A stretch of 64,000 nt of DNA from Paenibacillus prosopidis (GTDB lineage: Bacteria > Bacillota > Bacilli > Paenibacillales > Paenibacillaceae), in assembly GCF_003337375.1 (NCBI RefSeq), contig NZ_QPJD01000005.1, positions 1 to 64,000 of the forward strand, given 5' to 3'. A program made the translations under genes and the position numbers. Below the pieces are notes generated by a model. The model made no database searches. It saw nothing but the letters and a program-made list of their open reading frames with translations, and had not been told where the DNA came from. Below are positions 31,930 through 40,102 of the stretch, piece after piece. The stretch's first letter is position 1; every line of letters starts with the position of its first letter.

Positions 31930-33861
31930 TTATGAAAATTGCCTTATAAAACGGTAAACAATTAAGCTCTGCATTAATAATCTTACATTCGGATCAAAGG
32001 CGTATTCAGGTTTAGGTGAGTTTCCAATTTTCGAAAGTGATTCTTTAATTTGTTTCACATTTAAAAAATACGAAGCCCCGGTATCACCACAAAGCTGATG
32101 AAGTTCTTCCATAAAAGCACTCCACGATGGAATCATGCGATGGATCCAGTCCGCTCCCTGCACACCCCGAACCCGAAGATTGCACCGGACTTTATCGGGC
32201 AAATAATTTTCGGTCGACCTTCGAATTAAAGAACGGTCTATCCCATTTTGGACATACTGTTCTACAGGCACGGATAAGCAAAATCGAACCACCCTGGGAT
32301 CAGAGGTCGGATCCCTTTCCCTGACGGCATAACGTAATGATAATTTCGTTGATGACGTCCCCTGATGATTTAAGAACGACAAATTTTCGAACTGATCGAT
32401 TCTTGCCGCAAATTCGTTCATTGAAAATTTGGTCAATCCGACATTATGGTTTTTAAGTTTATCGAAGACTTTGGTTCGTTCCGCTAAATCCGGATGGATT
32501 AAAAGCGGGATATCGGGCCGCGGCTTCGAAAAAAAAGACGGAGCCGGAAATGCCAGTTTGCCGATTATAGGCAGCAATCGGGATCTCCCGATTCTCATAT
32601 TTCTGCCATAGAGCTTCAGTTCATGGTAAAAACGTATCAATCGCAGCTTTCTTAAAAGCTGAGCGTAGTAATCCAGCGCCGGTCCCCACGAGATGGAGTA
32701 ATTCCCGCTCCCTCCATTCAACAATACTCCGACTCCGTCCTTCTCCGCTTGCTTGAGAATCCCTTTGATCCAGAATGAATTTTCAAAAAACTTATAAGGC
32801 GCCTCCATCAGCTCGAGCAGGTCATTCATTTCGTCAAATGAGTTTCGACCCGAGAAGTCCAAATTGTTGTGCGCGATATTTCCTACATGTTGGACCGTGG
32901 CTTGGATATAAGAACTCTCATCAGCAATCAAGCTTTTCGGTGTCCAATCCACAAAATCAGAGGGAGGGACATAACTGTAGGATTGTAATGTTTTCCCTTC
33001 CTGCCGCAACGGGTTTGCGGCAAAGCTTACGACAGCCCCCGAATCCAACCCTCCGCTTAAGCTTGCACCAACTTTCCGGTATGTCCGGAGCTTCGATGTA
33101 ACGGCTTCCTGAAAGACTTCACGAAATGCTTCTTCGTATTCGCCGTTTGTTTTTAGTTTAAGCGTCCCGCCAGGCGTAATGAATGTCCCGTATTGCTCCA
33201 ATGCAATGTTTCCATCCGCCACCGTAATCGAATGGCCGGGAGGAATTTGATCGATATTATCATAAACCGTGGAGTGAACATCGATCGTATCCAAAATGAT
33301 AGGGATCATGAGAAACTCGGCCAACCATGACTCATTCAGTTCCTTCTTGACACCAGGCATAGTAAACAGCGGATTCATCACCGTGCAAAAAGCAAACTGT
33401 CGTGAATGATGATAATAATACAGCGTTCGATTTCCCGACAGATCACGCGCGCCGAAAAGAAGGCGTTTTTGCTCATCCCATATGATGAAAGCAAAGTCTC
33501 CTATCAGGTATCGCGGGGCTTCCTTCCCCCATTTTAAGTATGCCGCCAAAATAAGCTCGCTGTCCGTCATCTGTTTCCGCTGGAGATGCTCAACCTGCAA
33601 CCGGTTAAATAATTCCTCCCTGTTGTCAATGATCGCGTCTGCGGTAATGGCAAGCTTATGCTGTTCATCGTAAAAGGGCAGCCGTTCTTTAGTCGATTCT
33701 GGTGTGATCCATTGCGCGTGACAACCTAAAAATACGAAACGGTCATGCCAAACCCGCACATCATGGGCAGGGTATTTTTGCAAGGCTTGCATCATATTTT
33801 CGATCGTTTCGACAGATACAGGTTCTTCATTACAATTAAAAACACCGGTTATCGCACTCAT
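31930..33861 (-). CDS. Lasso cyclase 1 (asparagine synthetase-like, LasC)
   Basis: The 643-residue paralogue of cyclase 2 begins MSAITGVFNCNEEP with no nucleophilic Cys at position 2 and has the pyrophosphate loop SGGLDSG near residue 267. The later RSLIRRSTENYLPDKVR and RGVQGADWIHRMIP blocks follow. TTGGAG precedes ATG 33861. It is followed immediately by A5. The likely pairing is cyclase 1 with the Gly1 core of A5 and cyclase 2 with the Ala1 cores, but either could accept all five. Confidence 0.93.
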   Translation of the reverse strand: MSAITGVFNCNEEPVSVETIENMMQALQKYPAHDVRVWHDRFVFLGCHAQWITPESTKERLPFYDEQHKLAITADAIIDNREELFNRLQVEHLQRKQMTDSELILAAYLKWGKEAPRYLIGDFAFIIWDEQKRLLFGARDLSGNRTLYYYHHSRQFAFCTVMNPLFTMPGVKKELNESWLAEFLMIPIILDTIDVHSTVYDNIDQIPPGHSITVADGNIALEQYGTFITPGGTLKLKTNGEYEEAFREVFQEAVTSKLRTYRKVGASLSGGLDSGAVVSFAANPLRQEGKTLQSYSYVPPSDFVDWTPKSLIADESSYIQATVQHVGNIAHNNLDFSGRNSFDEMNDLLELMEAPYKFFENSFWIKGILKQAEKDGVGVLLNGGSGNYSISWGPALDYYAQLLRKLRLIRFYHELKLYGRNMRIGRSRLLPIIGKLAFPAPSFFSKPRPDIPLLIHPDLAERTKVFDKLKNHNVGLTKFSMNEFAARIDQFENLSFLNHQGTSSTKLSLRYAVRERDPTSDPRVVRFCLSVPVEQYVQNGIDRSLIRRSTENYLPDKVRCNLRVRGVQGADWIHRMIPSWSAFMEELHQLCGDTGASYFLNVKQIKESLSKIGNSPKPEYAFDPNVRLLMQSLIVYRFIRQFS

Positions 33862-33912
33862 TATTACTCCAATCATTTCTAGTTATATTTAATAGTGGTT
33901 GGGGTAACCGAA

Positions 33913-35718
33913 CTAGCTGTTAACGCCTGTTTGATAGTTTAGCAGTTGTCTGAACTTTCCTTTGGCCTCTTGAGACAGCTGTTTATAGCCGCCTTGCTGA
34001 ATAACCTCACCCTGCTCTATGACAATGACCTGATCCGCATTGCGGATAGTCGACAATCGGTGGGCAATGACAATAATCGTCATGCTTCCCTTAAGACGGT
34101 CAAGCGCCTCCTGAATCAGCCGTTCATTCTCACTGTCCAGCGCGCTGGTCGCTTCATCCAGCACTAGAATGGAGGGACGCTTCAATATGGCTCTCGCGAG
34201 TACAATCCGCTGCCGCTCTCCCCCGGACAACCGAATGCCCCTGTCACCGATGACCGTATCCAAACCTTGCGGCAGCATGCGTACAAATTCATCGGATACT
34301 GAGAATTTCAAAGCGTTCCACAGCTCGGTGTCTTCGGCATAAGGGTCAACCAGCTTCAAGTTATCCCGAATGCTTGCATTGAAGAGAAACGGATCCTGTG
34401 CCACATAGCCGATTGCGCTCCGCAGCGAGAGAAGCTGTTTCTCGTCTCTCAGCGTAACGCCGTCAATCAGCACTTGCCCTCTCTCCGGTTGAATAAGCCC
34501 CATGAGCATATCAATCAGCGTGCTTTTCCCCGCACCGGACATACCTACGATAGCCGTCATGCGATTCGCAGGAATATAGACGTTAATATCACGCAGAGCA
34601 AACACCGGCTCTTTAGGGTCGTACCGGTAATTGACTTGTCTGCATTCGATTCCTTCCTGCAATTGAAATTGCTTTCCCCCGTCCGAAGAGCCTGACAAGG
34701 TGAGCTCCTTCTCCTGCTCATATTCCTGCTGCAGCTTACGCATGGCTTTGAAAGCAGGCAGATTGGTCGCCAGCTGTTCGATATTCGACTGAATCCCGAT
34801 AAATCTCGGCCACAGCCGCGAGAAGATGAGAACCACCAGAATCAATTGCTCAGCCGGGGTGTGGAAGACCTCTAAAGCTAAATAGACGAATCCGGCAATA
34901 AGCGTTATGGAAGAGATCCGGTAGATGAACTGGGACAAAGAATTGACTCGTACTAATTGGATAACGTTGCTCTCAAGCTCCTTGCTCATGTTGTTGAACC
35001 AACTGATATGGGAGCGTTCCAGCCTGTTGCTCTTAATATCCTTGATGCCGTTGAAATGATCGCTTATTCCTGCAAAATAGCTCTGAGACAGCTCCGATGT
35101 CTTGTCGCCAATATGTCCCGCCTTCTTAATAAACTTGCGCGAGAATATAGCGAGTATTCCGCCGCTTATAAGCACGACAGCCGTTAACAACGGAGAGAGC
35201 CAGAAGGCCAGAGCGATTTGAATAACCGTAAAAATAACGCCTGTGACCATCTGCAGGAAGAGTGAAGTGCCGTAGCTGACCCGTCCGAGCTCGTTAACCA
35301 TGACATGATGAAAATCCGACTTCCGCTTTCGGAGGAAGAACTCCCATTTTGCCCCAAGCAGCCCCTGATACGTTTCCGTCCGGAGTGAACGGACGAAGGC
35401 TTGCAGAATCCGTGAGTTCAACACCATCTGGCTTCGCTGAAGCAATGCTTGTCCGCCAACGATCATCACATATATCGCTAGTACGACCGGCAAGTTTAAC
35501 TCGATTGACGATGACTCGATGAATGCGAATAAGGAAGAGACAAGCGGCACTTCGTCCATATTCATTTGAAATACGCCTATAATGCTAAGCATAGGAACGA
35601 TCATATAGATTCCGATACCGTCCAGACAGCTGATCACGAATGTAGTGAACATATTGAGGTATAGACGGAATCCTGAGACCTGGTGCATTTTTCGAATAAA
35701 ATAGAATAAATCCTTCAT
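33913..35718 (-). CDS. ABC exporter of lasso peptide (LasD)
   Basis: The 601-residue half-transporter has an N-terminal six-helix membrane domain and a C-terminal ATPase. The ATPase shows GMSGAGKST (Walker A), LSGGERQRIVLARAI (signature), ILVLDEATSALD (Walker B) and a switch His in IVIAHRLST. In lasso loci this homodimeric pump exports the mature peptide and gives self-immunity. It lies between B2 and cyclase 1 and would have to handle all products of the locus. Confidence 0.93.
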   Translation of the reverse strand: MKDLFYFIRKMHQVSGFRLYLNMFTTFVISCLDGIGIYMIVPMLSIIGVFQMNMDEVPLVSSLFAFIESSSIELNLPVVLAIYVMIVGGQALLQRSQMVLNSRILQAFVRSLRTETYQGLLGAKWEFFLRKRKSDFHHVMVNELGRVSYGTSLFLQMVTGVIFTVIQIALAFWLSPLLTAVVLISGGILAIFSRKFIKKAGHIGDKTSELSQSYFAGISDHFNGIKDIKSNRLERSHISWFNNMSKELESNVIQLVRVNSLSQFIYRISSITLIAGFVYLALEVFHTPAEQLILVVLIFSRLWPRFIGIQSNIEQLATNLPAFKAMRKLQQEYEQEKELTLSGSSDGGKQFQLQEGIECRQVNYRYDPKEPVFALRDINVYIPANRMTAIVGMSGAGKSTLIDMLMGLIQPERGQVLIDGVTLRDEKQLLSLRSAIGYVAQDPFLFNASIRDNLKLVDPYAEDTELWNALKFSVSDEFVRMLPQGLDTVIGDRGIRLSGGERQRIVLARAILKRPSILVLDEATSALDSENERLIQEALDRLKGSMTIIVIAHRLSTIRNADQVIVIEQGEVIQQGGYKQLSQEAKGKFRQLLNYQTGVNS

Positions 35719-35739
35719 AAGAAAAACCCCTAATGCGGA

Positions 35740-36231
35740 TTACCGCTCAATTGGCGACAGAACCGCAGCTTCTGTGTGATTCCCGAACACGGCAACGACA
35801 GCATACCGTTCCAGTCTTTCATTGCCGGTTACATAATACGACCCGCTGCGAAGCCAAGCGTGAGCAATCATTTTCCCCGTCTCATCCCTGCCGCTGCCCA
35901 GATAAAGCGTACTCTCGATCCCTCTTCGCTTCAGCATCTTCATGGCCGCGACAGCCTTGACTAAGCACTGGCTTTCCCACCAGGTGATGCGGCTCATCGC
36001 ATGAACGGCCTTGGATACTTTACGATGGATGAGATCCTGTTCTATAGTGCTCGTATATGGTGTCTCCCTCATATGCTCGCCAAGAGAAGGAGCTACTTTT
36101 GCGAATGGCAGCAGCTTAAGCACCCTCGCCAAAGCTAAGTAAAAATAAGCCTCCACATACATCCGCTTCAAGTCTGCGGGGTAAGCTATAAATCTCTTAA
36201 CTTTTCTTATCGCTTTCCTATACAAGTTCAT
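35740..36231 (-). CDS. Lasso leader peptidase B2 (transglutaminase-like)
   Basis: The 163-residue protease cleaves the leader after the Thr-x pair. Visible catalytic residues are Cys89 in ESQCLVKAVAA and His124 in MIAHAWLRSG; the third acidic residue is not obvious in the following VTGNERLE. Its ATG shares a base with the B1 stop (TAATG), so B1 and B2 are co-translated, as expected for partners that act as a complex. Confidence 0.92.
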   Translation of the reverse strand: MNLYRKAIRKVKRFIAYPADLKRMYVEAYFYLALARVLKLLPFAKVAPSLGEHMRETPYTSTIEQDLIHRKVSKAVHAMSRITWWESQCLVKAVAAMKMLKRRGIESTLYLGSGRDETGKMIAHAWLRSGSYYVTGNERLERYAVVAVFGNHTEAAVLSPIER

Positions 36232-36524
36232 TATTCCTTTCTAACTTGTATGAGTCCTTCGGATTTAAGCTGCTGCAGGAAAGTACGAACTTGCTGTTCG
36301 CACGCTCCGGGCTCTATCTCATATTCGGTCACTAGTTGCTTCACCATATCTTGTATGGAAACAGGGGATGCCATCAGCTCCCACACTCGGCCCCCGAGCT
36401 GGCCTAAGTTGTAGTACTTGCCATTCTCGATGCTCAGCATGATCTTCTCCCCGTTCATTTCGCTTACGAGGTAACCATCCGACTGTACAACAAGTTCGTT
36501 AGCGGTAATTATATCAACGCTCAT
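36231..36524 (-). CDS. Lasso leader-binding protein B1 (PqqD/RRE)
   Basis: The 97-residue PqqD-like RiPP recognition element shows SDGYLVSEMNGEKIMLSIENGKYYNLGQLGGRVWELM and a helical end (IQDMVKQLVTEYE). It binds the precursor leader and brings it to B2. Its start overlaps the kinase stop as ATGA. One B1 serves five precursors, which fits the common Trp/Leu block in all leaders. Confidence 0.92.
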   Translation of the reverse strand: MSVDIITANELVVQSDGYLVSEMNGEKIMLSIENGKYYNLGQLGGRVWELMASPVSIQDMVKQLVTEYEIEPGACEQQVRTFLQQLKSEGLIQVRKE

Positions 36525-37462
36525 GAAATAACAACCTCCTTTTTATTAGTCAGACTGACAATTTGATCAACTAAGTTAAAGGCAGAAAAGCCGTCTGCCG
36601 GGCGGCGGAGCTGGTACACCGGGAGCCCGGAAGCAAGCCGGGCAATCGATTGAAATTGCCATTGCTGCAGGTTCAACAGATGGAGAAGGGAATTTCGATA
36701 GGTATGCACATTTAAGACATGAAGCCCTTCTAATCTGTTATAAGCTTTAAGAGATGGTTCTGGTTCGGAAGCTTTGATAAGCTCAACTACCCCGGCGAGA
36801 GGGAGAGGCTCTCTGCAAAATTGGGACCGTATAGGCACCGCGTATTTGTTAATCCTTTGGTAAATCGATGAATAGTTGTGAGAAAGCAATCCTAATTGTT
36901 CTATGCTTTCCTCCCACAACTTCTGCTGCGGATAGGACGGATAGACAGTAGCTGCTGCCGAATCATTGGATAAGGAGACCGCGATAACGTCATCCGTCAT
37001 TAATGGATATCCAACGCGCACAAACGCTGCGGCAAGAGTCGATTTACCGGCACCCGATTCCCCGACAATGGCGTAAACCTTCCCGTCAATGACGACTGCA
37101 CTCCCGTGCAGGGGTAGAATCCCTCTCTGCATGAGCAGTACGCCCATACAGGTTCCGAGCAGGAAAAGCCGAATCTTCGCCTCATCCGCTCCCGGGTATG
37201 GGGTTATCGTGATTTGGGTACCGGATGTAATGCTGTAAAAGGCTGTTTCGGGTACATGGAAGAGAAATCGACCGTTATCGAACTGGTAGTTGTCCGTTGT
37301 AAATTGATCCTGGCAATCTTCCAGCGGTGGATTTAATTCAATTTCTACATCAAATTCCGAAATAATTCCATGTATTTCATATGCTTCAGGCAGAACAATT
37401 TTACTTTTAATGTTCAAACCAAATATTCGATAATCATTCAGAGTAAACACCCCGTTTAGCAA
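36521..37462 (-). CDS. HPr-kinase-like lasso peptide kinase
   Basis: The 313-residue protein has an HPr-kinase-type P-loop (AIVGESGAGKSTLAAAF), HGSAVVIDG before it, and a following Asp pair in PLMTDDVIAV. In paeninodin-type clusters this enzyme phosphorylates the C-terminal Ser of the precursor tail; all five precursors here end in Asp-Ser. The start is unsure: TTG 37462 opens the frame and GTG 37450 is possible, both with weak ribosome sites. An inverted repeat lies right upstream. Confidence 0.9.
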   Translation of the reverse strand: MLNGVFTLNDYRIFGLNIKSKIVLPEAYEIHGIISEFDVEIELNPPLEDCQDQFTTDNYQFDNGRFLFHVPETAFYSITSGTQITITPYPGADEAKIRLFLLGTCMGVLLMQRGILPLHGSAVVIDGKVYAIVGESGAGKSTLAAAFVRVGYPLMTDDVIAVSLSNDSAAATVYPSYPQQKLWEESIEQLGLLSHNYSSIYQRINKYAVPIRSQFCREPLPLAGVVELIKASEPEPSLKAYNRLEGLHVLNVHTYRNSLLHLLNLQQWQFQSIARLASGLPVYQLRRPADGFSAFNLVDQIVSLTNKKEVVIS

Positions 37463-37464
37463 GT

Positions 37465-37491
37465 AGTATAAAATTTGTATTTATTTATACT
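37465..37491. promoter_or_regulatory. AT-rich inverted repeat upstream of the kinase gene
   Basis: AGTATAAA and TTTATACT are exact 8-base arms with an 11-base centre, immediately upstream of the possible kinase start. On the minus strand it includes TATAAA and TATACT boxes, so it may be an internal promoter with an operator for kinase-B1-B2-D-C-A. Confidence 0.4.
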
Positions 37492-37538
37492 ATTCGTATT
37501 GAAAATTCATTTTATGTCGCTTTTTTTCTAAACAAAAA

Positions 37539-38705
37539 TTAATTATTTATGATATTTCTCCAAAACCATAGAAACGGCCGGAGCGGAACATATAGAAAAT
37601 GAAATGGTTTATATAGCGGCAGCAGAGACATATCTTTCACGTTAGGTTCCAGGTGATTCAGAAGATATCTCGCTCTCTGCCTGCCTGTCATTAGTGATAG
37701 AGTGTATCGGAAATACTGCCAAACGACGCTTTTCTCCGGGACCGGGTTTAATTTAACTATCTTTTTGATAAAAAACAAAGATGTTTTCGCTAGCCGAAGA
37801 GCCTTCTTATTATTCGTCACTTGATTCATAGAATGAGGAATCTTTGAATCAAGGAGGTTGAAAGCTAATATGAAGGCTTGCCCTGTAAATGATTGACCAC
37901 CGTACTGTCTAAAATAATCATGCATTTTCCCGCTATCCATTTTAGACATTAAACGATCGATATCCATTAACCAGCGTAATCGAAACCAGGCATGCCTGGC
38001 ACCATGATCAGCAAGATAATAGAGCAGGTCTTCATTGCCTAAGCAATGAAATGACTGATTCAATAATTGAACTGTATTTCTACGTTCCCATAGTTGATTG
38101 AATGAATGCGAAGCATTGGAATTAGGATTTAACCGCCAATGAATTTCAATTTGTACAGAATGTTCTTTATGACGGAAGGAAAGATGGTGATGCTTATCTT
38201 TCCAATTATGATGTAATGAATCCTTATCCTCTAATTCATATCCAAGCTGTGTCATGACTTCCTGTGCTCTTTCCACATCTTCTACATCGAGCAGAATATC
38301 CAGATCTTTGGAAGTCCTATGCGACATATCACCGTAAAGTTGAATCGCCAGAATGGGGCCTTTCAACAAAATGGTGCGTATACTGTTGACTGATAATTCA
38401 TCGCAAATTTTATTCATCTCTCTAGTTAGCTGCATCATCTTAATGATATTGGAATTGTAATGATAGTGGAGCGTCTCCATAATATCGGCAGGAATAAGAG
38501 ATGAACGGATTTGATTTAGTTTCAAGTAAACGATCGGATAAACACGATGATGCAGGGTTAATTGTATAAACGAATCCCACTTCAGATTCGTAGTGAATTC
38601 TCGTATCCTCTTCTCATCCAACTCTTGAACGTCGCGCAGAATGAATAGCATAAATGACAATTCATTCGAAATATCGCTTAAATCAATTTTCTCTGCTTTC
38701 ATCAT
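37539..38705 (-). CDS. Nucleotidyltransferase family protein of the lasso locus
   Basis: The 388-residue protein has a nucleotidyltransferase core with ILLKGPILAIQLYGDMS then KDLDILLD (metal-binding Asp residues) and IEIHWRLNP, the pattern of the uncharacterised NTase group common in Bacillota lasso clusters. In the related pseudomycoidin system such a gene is linked, as I recall, to a sugar-type addition on the phosphorylated tail. It starts 24 bases after the ugd stop, making it the bridge between the EPS and lasso gene sets. The donor is unknown. Confidence 0.85.
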   Translation of the reverse strand: MMKAEKIDLSDISNELSFMLFILRDVQELDEKRIREFTTNLKWDSFIQLTLHHRVYPIVYLKLNQIRSSLIPADIMETLHYHYNSNIIKMMQLTREMNKICDELSVNSIRTILLKGPILAIQLYGDMSHRTSKDLDILLDVEDVERAQEVMTQLGYELEDKDSLHHNWKDKHHHLSFRHKEHSVQIEIHWRLNPNSNASHSFNQLWERRNTVQLLNQSFHCLGNEDLLYYLADHGARHAWFRLRWLMDIDRLMSKMDSGKMHDYFRQYGGQSFTGQAFILAFNLLDSKIPHSMNQVTNNKKALRLAKTSLFFIKKIVKLNPVPEKSVVWQYFRYTLSLMTGRQRARYLLNHLEPNVKDMSLLPLYKPFHFLYVPLRPFLWFWRNIINN

Positions 38706-38729
38706 GTCAGAACCCCACTATCGTTAGAA

Positions 38730-40070
38730 TTACAATTGCATAACAGGAATTTGCTGTTTGACGCCTTTATTCAGGCTCGGGCGGCCGACGGAATAATAAA
38801 CGAAATCGGTTCCGAGCAAATCTTCCTCTTTAAACACATTGCGTCCGTCGATCAGAATGGCCTGCTTCATGACGGATTGCAGCAGATTCAAATCCACTTC
38901 CGCGAATTCATCCCATTCCGTCAGTAAACAAAGCGCATCTGAGTCTTGTGCCGTATCGAGCGCCTGATTGCACCATATGACGCCTTCCTTGCCGTATAAG
39001 CCTTTGAAGTTTTCCATAGCGATAGGATCGTAAGCTTTCACCTTCACGCCGTTCTCTACCAAATATTGAATGATTTCGAGCGCCGGTGAATCGCGGACGT
39101 CATCGGTATTCGGCTTAAAGGCCAGTCCCCATACCGCGACTGTCTTACCCCGCAATTGGCCATTAAAGATTGTCTCCAGCTTGCGAATCACATTAAACCG
39201 TTGATCTTGATTTACTTCCACAACCGACCGCAGCAGCTTGAACTCGTAATCGACGTTACCGGCGATTTGGATAAGGGCTCTGGTATCCTTCGGAAAACAG
39301 GAGCCTCCATAGCCGATTCCGGCTTTAAGGAACGACTGTCCAATCCGCTTGTCGTAGCCCATCCCTTCCGCAACCTTCGTCACGTCTGCGCCTACCTTCT
39401 CGCAAATGTTCGCAATCTCGTTGATAAACGAAATTTTCGTAGCGAGAAAAGCATTGGAAGCATATTTAATCATTTCTGCACTGCGGATATCCGTCACAAT
39501 AATTTGCTCCGTCAGCGGCCGATGCAGCTCGACCATAGTATCGGCTGCGCTCCCAGAATCGGCACCGATGACGATCCGGTCCGGATTCAGCGTATCCTTG
39601 ATGGCAGAACCTTCGCGGAGAAATTCCGGCAGCGAAATGCTATCGAACGGCTCGGATGTGCGGGTGCGGATCAGCTCATGGATTCGTTCGTTCGTGCCGA
39701 CCGGCACCGTGCTTTTTATAGCGATGATTTTATAGCCGTTCATCGCTTCGGCGATATCAAGGGCGGCTTGATTGATATAGGCCATATTCGCCTCGCCGCT
39801 TGGCATCGGAGGCGTTCCGACAGCCAGAATGATAATGTCCGATTGACGTACCGCTTCGGTCAGATCGGTTGTGAAAGCGAGTTTTCCGGCGGAACAGTTC
39901 TTATCCGCCAACTCCTTCAGCCCCGGCTCATAAATGGGAATCTCGCCAGCCTGCAGCGTCTCGATCTTTCCAAGATCCTTGTCGACACAAATGACTTTAT
40001 TCCCCAGCTCCGCATAACAGACACCCGATACGAGCCCGACATATCCGGTGCCAATGACCGTAATGTTCAT
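38730..40070 (-). CDS. ugd: UDP-glucose 6-dehydrogenase
   Basis: The 446-residue enzyme oxidises UDP-glucose to UDP-glucuronate. It has the NAD-binding ITVIGTGYVGLVSGVCYAELG, the EFLREGSAIKDTLNPDRIVIG segment, the catalytic Cys in GIGYGGSCFPKDT and the C-terminal VWGLAFKPNTDDVRDSPA. GGGAG with 8-base spacing selects ATG 40070. Together with GalU it supplies glucuronate for the exopolysaccharide. Confidence 0.96.
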   Translation of the reverse strand: MNITVIGTGYVGLVSGVCYAELGNKVICVDKDLGKIETLQAGEIPIYEPGLKELADKNCSAGKLAFTTDLTEAVRQSDIIILAVGTPPMPSGEANMAYINQAALDIAEAMNGYKIIAIKSTVPVGTNERIHELIRTRTSEPFDSISLPEFLREGSAIKDTLNPDRIVIGADSGSAADTMVELHRPLTEQIIVTDIRSAEMIKYASNAFLATKISFINEIANICEKVGADVTKVAEGMGYDKRIGQSFLKAGIGYGGSCFPKDTRALIQIAGNVDYEFKLLRSVVEVNQDQRFNVIRKLETIFNGQLRGKTVAVWGLAFKPNTDDVRDSPALEIIQYLVENGVKVKAYDPIAMENFKGLYGKEGVIWCNQALDTAQDSDALCLLTEWDEFAEVDLNLLQSVMKQAILIDGRNVFKEEDLLGTDFVYYSVGRPSLNKGVKQQIPVMQL

Positions 40071-40102
40071 TCTCATCACTCCCTATATTGAAATCCCTTC
40101 AC

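Noticed and set aside
29665-33861. True asparagine synthetases for amino acid supply
   Set aside because: Both lack the N-terminal catalytic Cys, lie among lasso genes and are each followed directly by precursor genes.
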